NCBI GenBank assembly: GCA_036389715.1 | Contig: DASVWH010000078.1 | Coordinates: forward strand, 1-11,811 | Direction: 5' to 3' | DNA from: DASVWH01 sp036389715 | GTDB lineage: Bacteria; Acidobacteriota; Blastocatellia; Pyrinomonadales; Pyrinomonadaceae | Length of the DNA stretch: 11,811 nt | In this document: positions 1 through 6,345 of the stretch, piece after piece | Numbering within the stretch: the stretch's first letter is position 1 | Layout of the letters: each line of letters opens with the position of its first letter | Program-made: the position numbers and the translations under genes | The notes under the pieces: model-generated | What the model was told of the DNA's origin: nothing | The model's input: the letters and a program-made list of their open reading frames with translations, nothing else | Database searches by the model: none

Positions 1-8
1 TGAATCCG

Positions 9-839
9 ATGCCGATTAAAGGTCAAGAAGCCGTCGCCTCCATATTGCTCTCGGTCATATTCATGTGCGGCTGCAAATCTTCCCGAGAGAACAGTTCCAA
101 CCTCGCGGCTAAATCCCCCGGCACAAGTGCAGGTCCAACGAAATCAACCGCTGCGCCCGCAAAGCCCGGCGCGGACGGCATAATTTCTTCGGGCACTGGC
201 GAGGAAAAAGAACGGCCCGCCGCAGGCAAGGGCAACGTGCAGGGCAAAGTCTTCTATAACCAGCAGCCCGTCCCGGGGGTTGAAGTCAAACTGTGCGAAA
301 CATTCAGCCAGTATCTCGGCGGGTGTGGCGGCGAAACATTCACGACCAAGACGGAGAGCAACGGCGAGTACTTAATCAAAGACGTGCCGCCCAGAATTTA
401 CGAGGGCTTGATCGTCAAAGTCTTCGACACGCCCTATTACGTCTTCGCAACCTCCGGGATAGTCCAGACGGCCAAGTACAAGATCGAAGAGGGGCAGACG
501 TTCTTCGCGCCCGACACGCATCTTTTCAAGGGAGATTTGAAGCTCTTGAGCCCGAAAGCAGGCTCGAAAATCGGCGCGGCCAACATCGAAGTGAAGTGGG
601 ACGCCTACCCGGACGCGGCCTATTACAAGTTCAGCATTCACGCCGACAGCTCGACGGGGGCCCAGACCGAGTATGACTATATCAACAAGCGCGTTGACGG
701 GCTCTCTTACGTTCTGGATAAACCTCTGACAGCGGGCTCCTACTCCTGCAAGGTGACAGCCTATAACAGCAACGACATCAAGCTCTCGGAAAGCTCAAGC
801 GACATCAAGTTCACCGTGACAGGCGAAGCAGCAAAGTGA
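9..839 (+). CDS. Secreted lipoprotein with carboxypeptidase-regulatory-like and Fn3-like domains
   Basis: A 276-residue protein predicted to be exported and lipid-anchored. Residues 1-21 form a signal peptide with a hydrophobic stretch around 9-19, ending in a lipobox-like M-C-G-C with Cys22 as the acylated residue. Residues 23-75 are a Ser/Pro/Ala/Gly/Lys-rich, probably unstructured linker. Residues about 77-170 resemble the carboxypeptidase regulatory-like beta-sandwich (G-x-V motif, 'PVPGVEVKL', then 'TKTESNGEYLIKDVPP'), an extracellular domain of structural or binding role. Residues about 177-272 look like an Fn3 or Big-type beta-sandwich ('VKWDAYPDAAYYKFSI'). No catalytic residues are visible, so the role is unknown; surface binding or scaffolding is a guess. 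The frame stays open to the left edge of the window, so a start further upstream cannot be excluded, but ATG 9 places the signal peptide correctly. It appears to be the last gene of its unit; the next plus-strand gene is 690 bp away. Confidence 0.8.
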   Translation: MPIKGQEAVASILLSVIFMCGCKSSRENSSNLAAKSPGTSAGPTKSTAAPAKPGADGIISSGTGEEKERPAAGKGNVQGKVFYNQQPVPGVEVKLCETFSQYLGGCGGETFTTKTESNGEYLIKDVPPRIYEGLIVKVFDTPYYVFATSGIVQTAKYKIEEGQTFFAPDTHLFKGDLKLLSPKAGSKIGAANIEVKWDAYPDAAYYKFSIHADSSTGAQTEYDYINKRVDGLSYVLDKPLTAGSYSCKVTAYNSNDIKLSESSSDIKFTVTGEAAK

Positions 840-920
840 AGCACTGCGCCGCCGCTAACCCTTCGGTCCGGCGTTCGTCTTCATCCATCGGCTCGGGCTG
901 TATACGGGCCGGTCCGGCCA

Positions 921-986
921 GGCGGCTCGAAGCATTTTCGAGCCGCGGGATTCCATCCCCCGCGCTCATTTCCTGCCGCCTTTTTT
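921..986 (+). terminator. Possible terminator / stacked hairpins after the lipoprotein gene
   Basis: About 80 bp after the lipoprotein stop is a perfect 10-bp stem, GCGGCTCGAA (922-931) with TTCGAGCCGC (937-946) and a 5-base loop. It is followed by a second smaller hairpin (GCGGGAT/ATCCC-C-CGC, 945-963). The outer bases GGCGGC (921-926) can also pair with GCCGCC (975-980), which is immediately followed by six T residues (981-986), the layout of an intrinsic terminator reading rightward. The two foldings compete, and the distance from the stop codon is long, so the call is tentative. Confidence 0.35.
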
Positions 987-993
987 ACAGTCA

Positions 994-1113
994 TTAGCCC
1001 ATTAAAATATCGCCCGTGCATCCGGTTAACATATCTCCGAAGATGCACGGCATATCACCCGTGACGCCGCTCGGCAGATGGCCGACAACTCCCATCAATA
1101 TTCCTCCGCTCAT
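994..1113 (-). CDS. Candidate micro-protein with Gly-Asp (GDM) repeats
   Basis: A 39-codon open frame, from ATG 1113 to TAA 994-996, in an otherwise unexplained gap. Its ATG overlaps the stop of the 50-codon frame upstream (ATGA overlap), a layout typical of translational coupling. An internal ATG at 1095 has a very good ribosome site, GGAGG at 1103-1107 with a 7-base spacer, and would give 33 residues. The product is Gly-rich, with three repeats seven to eight residues apart (TGDMPC, FGDMLTG, TGDILMG) and two Cys. It has no signal peptide and I do not recognise a family. The repeat also makes a DNA inverted repeat (1012-1051), so the conserved object could be an RNA structure instead of a peptide. 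No codon-usage test was possible at this length. Confidence 0.35.
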   Translation of the reverse strand: MSGGILMGVVGHLPSGVTGDMPCIFGDMLTGCTGDILMG

Positions 1114-1262
1114 TTCTTACTGCCCTTCTTATTCACTTTCGGGCCTTCACCTTTAGCCTTCGGCGCGGATTTGGGTCCGGGCTGATCGGCCCCGGCGTTG
1201 ACGATGAGGCCGAGCTTTTTAGCGCGTTCCTTCCATCTCTCGGTTGCTTTATCTTCAATCAT
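1110..1262 (-). CDS. Candidate small basic protein, 50 residues
   Basis: An open frame of 50 residues from ATG 1262 to TGA 1110-1112. A Shine-Dalgarno-like AGGTGA (1269-1274) lies 6 bases before the ATG, which is the main support. The product starts with a charged segment likely to be helical (MIEDKATERWKERAKKLGL). A Pro/Gly/Lys-rich tail follows, ending in KKGSKK; about a quarter of residues are Lys. Such tails are common in nucleic-acid-binding or disordered small proteins, but no family is recognised. The stop overlaps the start of the Gly-Asp repeat frame by four bases, so the two would be read as one coupled unit. No strong promoter was found upstream. It may be a real small gene, a decayed remnant or chance; it is less certain than the larger genes. 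Confidence 0.4.
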   Translation of the reverse strand: MIEDKATERWKERAKKLGLIVNAGADQPGPKSAPKAKGEGPKVNKKGSKK

Positions 1263-1346
1263 CTCTGCTCACCTTTCTTCTCATCTTTCAGGTTTAAGTC
1301 CCGGGCACTGTTTCACTCCGTCACACGCCGAATGCTATCACGACCG

Positions 1347-1370
1347 CTTACCTGTTAGAAAACAGATAAG
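1347..1370. repeat. Inverted repeat in the gap upstream of priA
   Basis: CTTACCTGTT (1347-1356) and AACAGATAAG (1361-1370) form 10-base arms with one mismatch around a 4-base loop (AGAA). It lies 85 bp upstream of the minus-strand micro-ORF start and 160 bp upstream of priA. A second short palindrome, ACCTGC-AC-GCAGGT, is at 1444-1457. Either could be a protein-binding site or a hairpin. Apart from these, 1263-1530 shows no convincing gene; longer open frames there run antisense to the start of priA. Confidence 0.35.
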
Positions 1371-1530
1371 GCGCAAAGCTACCGGAATCATCTCAACTCT
1401 CGTCGAAGATGCTTTGAGAGCACACCTGCATTTCCTCGCTTAAACCTGCACGCAGGTCTATGCGTCCGTGACTGCCTGAAAAGGTTGTCGCCGCTTCCCG
1501 ATTCGGCCGTTTCGCGGTAATTTCTCTCCT

Positions 1531-4071
1531 GTGCACAGCCACTCGGAAGTGACCGCTAAATCGCCCACGACAGACGCGAGCAGCGAGAGGACGGGCAGGC
1601 CCGCGCCGCTCTATGCGGAGGTCGCCGTTCCCCTGCACGTCATGCAGACCTTTACCTACCGCCTGCCGCTAGCGCTCCAGCGAGATGCGCGGCTGGGCTC
1701 GCGGCTGCTCGTCCCGTTCGGGCGCAAGCGGCTGACGGGCTACATCGTGGCCTTGCTCGAAAGCCTGGACCCGGCCGCGGACCTCGAAGAGGCGAGCATC
1801 AAGGAGGCTGAGGAGCTGCTCGACGCCGAGCCGCTGCTGACGCCCGAGATTCTGGAGATTACGCGCTGGGTCGCGGATTACTACGCGGCGCCCTGGGGCG
1901 AAGTCCTCAAGGCCGCGCTGCCCGCGGGGCTCAACGCCACCATCGAGCAGGTCCTGACCATCACGCCGGAGGGCCGCGACGAGCTGGCGCGCCTGCCCAT
2001 CAACCGGACGGCAACGGCCAAAGCACGCTCGCTGCGCCTCGTCGCGGAAGAGGGCGAGACGACGCTGCGTTTTATCGCGCGCCACGTCGGAGAGGCACGC
2101 GCCGGGACCGTCGCACGCGACCTCGAACGCGCGGGCTGGATTAAGCTGACGCATCGCGCACGAAGCGTCCTCGCCAGGGCCAAGCGGCGCAAGGCCGTGC
2201 GACTGCTGCCGCCCGCAGAACTCGTCGCGGAGGAATCCGCGCGCGCTCTCTCGAAGCCGCAGCAGCGCATCGTCGAAACGCTGATTGACGCGGGCGGCGA
2301 GCTGGCCTTCACGGAGCTCCTGGAGCTGGCCGACACGCGCGCCTCGTCCATCCAGACGCTGGAGAAGAAGGGCCTGGTCGAGGTCTACGTGCGTGACGTG
2401 CGCCGCGACCCTCTCGGCTCGGCGATTCTGCCCGAAATCGAGGAGCTGGAATTGACCGCAGAGCAGAGCGCCGCGCTCTCCGAGATCGAGCGACCGCTGG
2501 CCGAAGGGCGCTACAGCGCTTTCCTCCTGCACGGCGTGACCGGCAGCGGCAAGACCGAAATCTACATCCGTGCGATGCGGGCCGCCCTGCGGCAGGGCCG
2601 CTCGGCCATGATGCTGGTCCCGGAAATCGCGCTCACGCCCATCTTCTCGCGCCGCCTGCGCGCACACTTCGGCGACCTGGTGGCCATCTTCCATTCATCG
2701 CTGACCACGGGCGAGCGCTTCGACGAATGGAGCCGCCTCAAAAAAGGCGAGGCCCGCGTCGTCATCGGCACGCGCTCCGCAGTCTTCGCGCCCGTCTCTA
2801 ATCTCGGCCTCGTCGTCATAGACGAGGAGCACGAGACCTCCTACCGCCAGCAGGAGTCGCCCTACTACAACGGGCGCGACACGGGCATCGTCCGCGCCAG
2901 CCGCGAAGGCGCGGTCGTCGTCTTAGGGTCAGCCACGCCCTCGCTCGAATCCTTTCACAATGCGCGCAGCGGCAAGTACCGCTACCTCCAGCTCGCGCAG
3001 AGAATCGCCAACCGCGCGATGGCCCGCGCCGAGATCGTGGACATGCGCGATGTCTTCGCACAGGGCGGACGCCCCGAAGTCTTCTCCGCACAGCTGCTCG
3101 CCGCCATCGAAGAGACGCACGCGCGCGGCGAGCAATCAATCATCCTGCTCAACCGTCGCGGCTATTCGAGCTTCGTCCTCTGTCGCTCCTGCGGCGAATC
3201 CATTCACTGCCCGAACTGCGACGTGACGCTGACCTATCACCGCAGCGAGATGAGCATCATCTGCCACTACTGCAACCACCGGCAGGGCGCGCCCTCGAAA
3301 TGCCCTGCGTGCGCAGGCAAGTACATCTATTACGTCGGCGAGGGCACGGAGCAGTTGGAGGAGATGCTCCTGAAGCGTTTCCCGACACTTCGCATCGCCC
3401 GCCTCGACCGCGACACGACCTCCCGGCGTAAGCTCTTCGAGCGCGCGATTCTCGAATTCGGCGCGGGCGAGCTGGACATGCTCGTCGGGACGCAGATGCT
3501 CGCCAAAGGGCATGACTTTCCGAACGTCACGCTGGTCGGCGTCGTCTCCGTGGACGCAGGGCTCGCGCTGCCGGACTTTCGCTCGGCCGAAAGAACCTTT
3601 CAACTCATCACGCAGGTCGCGGGTCGTGCAGGCAGAGGCGACCGCGCGGGCCGCGTCCTGATTCAGACCTATCACCCGCATCACTACGCCCTCAAACACG
3701 CCTGCGCGCAGGACTACGGCGGATTCTACGAAGAGGAGATACGCTACCGCCGCAGCCTCAACTACCCGCCCTTCGTAGCGCTCGCCTCGCTCCTGGTCCA
3801 CGGCGAGGACCTGACGCGCGCTCAAAGCACCGCCGCCGAACTCAGGCGCGCGCTCGAAGAGGCCAACGGCGACCGCGCCTGCCGCATCCTCGGCCCCGCC
3901 CCCGCGCCGCTCGCGCGCCTGCGCGGCGAACACCGTATTCAACTGCTCGTCAAATCCAGAAGCCGCCCGCGCCTGCGCGAAGTAGTTGACCTCGCACTCG
4001 CCGACGCCGCCGAGCACGGCGCGGACCTGCGCTCCGTCAACCTGGAGATTGACCCCATCAATTTGATGTGA
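1531..4071 (+). CDS. priA: Primosomal protein N' (replication restart helicase PriA)
   Basis: A superfamily 2 3'-to-5' DNA helicase that recognises stalled or collapsed forks and reloads the replisome (DnaB) outside oriC; cytoplasmic. The 846 residues carry the PriA layout. The N-terminal 3'-DNA-binding domain starts at about residue 28 ('YAEVAVPLHVMQTFTYRLP'), followed by a winged-helix segment at about 240-290. Helicase lobe 1 has Walker A GVTGSGKT (335-342) and the DEEH box (431-434). A zinc-binding insert has eight Cys (551, 554, 560, 563, 578, 581, 591, 594). Helicase lobe 2 has 'GTQMLAKGHDFPNVTLVGVV' (653-672) and the arginine-finger motif 'QVAGRAGRGDRAGR' (695-708), then a C-terminal domain. 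All key residues are present, so it should be active. The GTG start at 1531 lacks an obvious ribosome site and gives about 27 extra residues before the conserved part; GTG 1549 is an alternative. It lies just upstream of lpxD. Confidence 0.97.
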   Translation: MHSHSEVTAKSPTTDASSERTGRPAPLYAEVAVPLHVMQTFTYRLPLALQRDARLGSRLLVPFGRKRLTGYIVALLESLDPAADLEEASIKEAEELLDAEPLLTPEILEITRWVADYYAAPWGEVLKAALPAGLNATIEQVLTITPEGRDELARLPINRTATAKARSLRLVAEEGETTLRFIARHVGEARAGTVARDLERAGWIKLTHRARSVLARAKRRKAVRLLPPAELVAEESARALSKPQQRIVETLIDAGGELAFTELLELADTRASSIQTLEKKGLVEVYVRDVRRDPLGSAILPEIEELELTAEQSAALSEIERPLAEGRYSAFLLHGVTGSGKTEIYIRAMRAALRQGRSAMMLVPEIALTPIFSRRLRAHFGDLVAIFHSSLTTGERFDEWSRLKKGEARVVIGTRSAVFAPVSNLGLVVIDEEHETSYRQQESPYYNGRDTGIVRASREGAVVVLGSATPSLESFHNARSGKYRYLQLAQRIANRAMARAEIVDMRDVFAQGGRPEVFSAQLLAAIEETHARGEQSIILLNRRGYSSFVLCRSCGESIHCPNCDVTLTYHRSEMSIICHYCNHRQGAPSKCPACAGKYIYYVGEGTEQLEEMLLKRFPTLRIARLDRDTTSRRKLFERAILEFGAGELDMLVGTQMLAKGHDFPNVTLVGVVSVDAGLALPDFRSAERTFQLITQVAGRAGRGDRAGRVLIQTYHPHHYALKHACAQDYGGFYEEEIRYRRSLNYPPFVALASLLVHGEDLTRAQSTAAELRRALEEANGDRACRILGPAPAPLARLRGEHRIQLLVKSRSRPRLREVVDLALADAAEHGADLRSVNLEIDPINLM

Positions 4072-4112
4072 GCGAGTGTGAGTTCCCCGCCGGATGCGTT
4101 AAACTTTCCCGC

Positions 4113-5165
4113 ATGAGACTCTCCGAACTGGCAGAACGGACGGGCGCGCTGGTTGACGGCGCTGTTGAGGATGTCGAGATTAAAGGCGCGGCCGGGCTCG
4201 ACGCGGCGACGGACGGGCAAGTCACCTTCCTCGCCAACCCGCGCTACACGCCGCGTCTTCAGACGACGCGGGCCGCGGCCGTCTTCGTCGGCCCGGAAGT
4301 TGAAGTCGGCAGAAGCGACATAGCCGTCCTGCGCGCCGCAGACCCTTACCTGGCTTACACACGCGCGCTGCGCCTCTTTCACCCTGAACAGGGCTTCGAG
4401 CCCTTCATTCATCCGGCCGCCGTCGTTGACCCTTCGGCGCGGCTCGACGCCAACGTCTGGATCGGCGCGTGCGCAGTCATCGGCCGCGAGGTCGTCATCG
4501 AAGCGGGGACGCGCATCTATCCGAACGCGACCATCTATGACCATGTACGCATCGGCGCGGGCTGCACCGTCCACTCGGGCGCGGCTATCCGCGAAGGCTC
4601 GCAACTGGGCCAGCGCGTCGTCGTGCATAACAACGCGGTCGTCGGCGCGGACGGCTTCGGCTATGCGAAGGACGAGGCCGGGCGCTGGCTGAAGATTCCG
4701 CAGACGGGCAGCGTCGTCGTCGAAGACGATGTCGAGATCGGCGCGGGCACGACCATTGACCGCGCCTCCGTCGGCGAGACGCGCATCTCCCGCGGCGCGA
4801 AGATTGACAACCTGGTCCAGATCGGCCATTCCTGCACGGTCGGCGAAGACTCCCTGCTCTGCGCTCAAGTCGGGCTCGCGGGCAGCTCGCACGTCGGACG
4901 CCGAGTCATTCTCGCCGGACAGGCGGGCGTCGCAGGCCATCTGACCATCGGCGACGATGCCGTCCTGACGGCCAAAAGCGCGACCAGCCACAACGTCGAG
5001 CCAGGCCGGGTCATCTCCGGCATTCCCGCCTTCGATAATCGCGACTGGCTGCGCTCGACGGCAGCCTTCCGCCGCCTCGGAGAGATGCAGCGCACCGTCC
5101 GCAGCCTCGAAGCCCGCCTCGCCGCAATGGAAAAACTTCTCGCCGGGCCGGAAGAAAACTCTTGA
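4113..5165 (+). CDS. lpxD: UDP-3-O-acylglucosamine N-acyltransferase LpxD
   Basis: Transfers a 3-hydroxyacyl chain from acyl-ACP to the 2-amino group of UDP-3-O-acyl-glucosamine, the third step of lipid A synthesis; cytoplasmic homotrimer. Numbered from ATG 4113 (350 residues, normal for the family), residues 1-90 are the uridine-binding LpxD N-terminal domain (start MRLSELAERTGALVDG; 'VTFLANPRY' near 37-45). Residues about 97-300 are the left-handed beta helix built of hexapeptide repeats (for example 'VWIGACAVIGREVVIEAG'). The putative catalytic His is at 239 in 'QIGHSCTVGE', and residues 310-350 are a C-terminal helical extension ('MQRTVRSLEARLAAMEKLL'). An in-frame ATG at 4068 overlaps the priA stop and would add 15 residues, but these have no family counterpart. 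The gap to priA is 41 bp, so co-transcription is likely. The usual partners lpxA, fabZ, lpxC and bamA are not adjacent. Its presence implies a lipid A-type outer membrane. Confidence 0.96.
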   Translation: MRLSELAERTGALVDGAVEDVEIKGAAGLDAATDGQVTFLANPRYTPRLQTTRAAAVFVGPEVEVGRSDIAVLRAADPYLAYTRALRLFHPEQGFEPFIHPAAVVDPSARLDANVWIGACAVIGREVVIEAGTRIYPNATIYDHVRIGAGCTVHSGAAIREGSQLGQRVVVHNNAVVGADGFGYAKDEAGRWLKIPQTGSVVVEDDVEIGAGTTIDRASVGETRISRGAKIDNLVQIGHSCTVGEDSLLCAQVGLAGSSHVGRRVILAGQAGVAGHLTIGDDAVLTAKSATSHNVEPGRVISGIPAFDNRDWLRSTAAFRRLGEMQRTVRSLEARLAAMEKLLAGPEENS

Positions 5166-5191
5166 CACGAAATCCTTCGCAGAGGCATAAT
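5162..5191 (+). promoter_or_regulatory. Sigma-70-type promoter of the 99-residue gene
   Basis: TTGACA (5162-5167, perfect -35) and CATAAT (5186-5191, 5 of 6 to the -10 consensus) are separated by 18 bases. The -35 overlaps the lpxD stop codon. The predicted transcript starts near 5198, leaving a leader of about 75 bases before the GTG start of the next gene at 5273. Confidence 0.65.
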
Positions 5192-5196
5192 CCTAA

Positions 5197-5212
5197 TTGA
5201 AATTGGTTTTCA
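5197..5212. promoter_or_regulatory. Operator-like palindrome over the transcription start
   Basis: TTGAAATTGGTTTTCA contains TGAAA-5-TTTCA dyad symmetry. It sits directly on the predicted start point of the promoter at 5162-5191, a classic repressor position. The 19 bases at 5199-5217 match the classic 19-bp Fur box at 14 of 19 positions by my count. A near-identical copy lies upstream of the ferritin-like gene (6229-6244), which strengthens both. The regulator is not identified in this window; Fur-family is an inference. Confidence 0.5.
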
Positions 5213-5272
5213 TTATCGCCCCTCCGGGCGAGCGGAAACCGGCAAGACGAGAGTTCCCCGAAGGAGCAGGCA

Positions 5273-5572
5273 GTGCAAAGCAGTAATAACGCAACCCGAC
5301 AGAACGTCCCTCAACCCTCCGCAGACGGCCATAAAATCGAGGTTATGCTGGAATCTTCCGCCGAAGGCGCGGAGCAGGTCGTGCTGCGTTACCTGACCTG
5401 GACGGACGGGCTCGGCTGGTGCGGGCAAAAGACCATCCGTCTCGACGGCGAGCAATTGGACGACCTGCACAGGGCGCTGGCGGTCGCGCGCCAGCGTCTC
5501 AACCGCCAGCGCGCGGAGAGCGGGCGCGCAGTCGAAACCGGCAACGTCATTCAATTGCCTACCCTGGCCTGA
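5273..5572 (+). CDS. Small protein of unknown function, possibly PC4-like
   Basis: A 99-residue cytoplasmic protein with no signal peptide or membrane segment. The GTG start at 5273 is chosen because AAGGAG (5261-5266) lies 6 bases upstream. Residues 1-18 are polar and probably disordered. Residues 21-82 look like a compact domain: a strand ('HKIEVMLESS'), a strand with the striking Trp/Gly motif 'YLTWTDGLGWCGQKTIRL' (40-57), then a long helix 'EQLDDLHRALAVARQRLNRQ' (60-79). The tail ends in 'NVIQLPTLA'. The order of strands followed by 'KTIRL..EQLDDL' and a helix faintly recalls the PC4/YdbC single-stranded nucleic-acid-binding fold, but this is a weak resemblance. It has its own promoter with an operator shared with the ferritin-like gene, so a link to iron or stress physiology is likely. 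A strong hairpin follows it. Confidence 0.8.
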   Translation: MQSSNNATRQNVPQPSADGHKIEVMLESSAEGAEQVVLRYLTWTDGLGWCGQKTIRLDGEQLDDLHRALAVARQRLNRQRAESGRAVETGNVIQLPTLA

Positions 5573-5592
5573 AGACTTCAGACGAACATCGA

Positions 5593-5633
5593 AAGGCGGG
5601 CAGCAAGGCCCTGTTGACCTTGCTGCCCGCCTT
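5593..5633. terminator. Hairpin terminator between convergent genes
   Basis: A perfect 16-bp stem, AAGGCGGGCAGCAAGG (5593-5608) with CCTTGCTGCCCGCCTT (5618-5633) and a 9-base loop. It lies 20 bp after the 99-residue gene and 24 bp after the ferritin-like gene, which converge here. The poly-U tracts are short on both strands (CCTT; CCTTTC), but the stem is very stable and the position suits a bidirectional terminator. Confidence 0.8.
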
Positions 5634-5657
5634 CGTGTGTAGACCGTTTCCGGCCTC

Positions 5658-6119
5658 TCAGCCGACCTGCCGGAGCGTAATCTTCTCGGTCGTGACGCTG
5701 GCCTGGCGCTCGGAGGTCAGCTTCTCCAGCTCGTCTATGTGGAGCTGTTCCTGGTAGATACGCTCTTCGAGCTGGAAGCGCGTGGCCCTCTCTGCGTCCT
5801 TGCAGGATTCCCAGGCGGCCAGGTAAGCCTGCATCGCTTCGCGTTCGAGCGCCAGGTCCTGGCGCAGCATCTCTTTGAGGTCCGTGGCCTGGCGAATCAT
5901 CGAAGGCTCGACGGTCGGCAGTCCGCCGAGAGCGACGATCTTATCGCCGAGCGTCGTCGCGTGCTCGTGCGATTCCGCGCTCTGCTTGCGAAAGAACGAG
6001 CGGTAGACCTCGCGCTCGGGCCCCGTCACCAGGTAACTGTGCTGCATGTACTGAATGACCGCCGCCAGTTCAAGGCTCAGGGCGCGGTTCAAGTTCTCGA
6101 TCAATTCCGTGCTGGCCAT
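5658..6119 (-). CDS. Ferritin-like / bacterioferritin-family iron-storage protein
   Basis: A 153-residue four-helix-bundle protein of the bacterioferritin/ferritin-like superfamily, likely to oxidise Fe(II) and store it or guard against iron-driven oxidative damage in the cytoplasm. Visible di-iron ligands are Glu17 (helix A, 'LSLELAAVIQY'), Glu49 and His53 (helix B, 'AESHEHATTLGDKIVALGG'), Glu92 (helix C, 'DLALEREAMQAY') and Glu124-x-x-His127 (helix D, 'EQLHIDELEKL'). Helix B is unusual: the classic E-x-x-H would need Glu at 50, which is Ser, with Glu one residue earlier. The position of the bacterioferritin haem ligand Met52 is aligned by eye with His51, so a haem-free form is likely. The length is close to the roughly 158 residues of bacterioferritin. 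The start has a strong AGGAGG site (6125-6130). The promoter and a possible operator lie just upstream. The exact subfamily is uncertain. Confidence 0.9.
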   Translation of the reverse strand: MASTELIENLNRALSLELAAVIQYMQHSYLVTGPEREVYRSFFRKQSAESHEHATTLGDKIVALGGLPTVEPSMIRQATDLKEMLRQDLALEREAMQAYLAAWESCKDAERATRFQLEERIYQEQLHIDELEKLTSERQASVTTEKITLRQVG

Positions 6120-6170
6120 TATCGCCTCCTTGAGAAACTCTTCGCCGACTGTTAATCCGAATTTGAGCGG

Positions 6171-6199
6171 ATGATACGCCGCGAGCCCTGGCCTGTCAA
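6171..6199 (-). promoter_or_regulatory. Sigma-70-type promoter of the ferritin-like gene
   Basis: Read on the minus strand, TTGACA (6199-6194, perfect -35) is followed after 17 bases by TATCAT (6176-6171, 4 of 6 to the -10 consensus). The predicted start is near 6164, giving a leader of about 45 bases and an AGGAGG ribosome site. It makes the ferritin-like gene a separate unit from the reductase gene upstream. Confidence 0.7.
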
Positions 6200-6228
6200 G
6201 CTAAACCTTTTTGCATCAACAGTTAACA

Positions 6229-6244
6229 TTGAAATTCGATTTCA
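6229..6244. promoter_or_regulatory. Operator-like perfect palindrome upstream of the ferritin-like gene
   Basis: TTGAAATTCGATTTCA contains the perfect dyad TGAAAT-TCG-ATTTCA (6230-6244). It matches the element at 5197-5212 in 14 of 16 positions. Its centre is about 73 bp upstream of the predicted start of the ferritin-like gene, which would fit an activator or a looping repressor better than simple blockage. A Fur-family protein is a reasonable candidate but is not shown. Confidence 0.5.
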
Positions 6245-6345
6245 GTTCCACCGCCATGGACGGCGTGCTCGGGGCTCCTGGCCGCGAAGGCCGGGGGTAA
6301 CTGAGGCCGGGAGCTTTGAGATTGATAAAGGAGGGCTTCTGGACA

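Noticed and set aside
881..994. A third minus-strand frame (37 residues) whose ATG overlaps the stop of the Gly-Asp repeat frame
   Set aside because: It runs straight through the perfect hairpin at 922-946, has no good ribosome site and reads as low-information sequence. An alternative frame from the ATG at 969 is equally unsupported.
1669..2694. Long minus-strand open frame inside priA (341 codons), and similar ones at 3136-4017 and 3939-5168
   Set aside because: These are antisense to clear PriA and LpxD coding sequence. Their composition reflects the GC-rich codon pattern of the genes on the other strand, and they lack domains.
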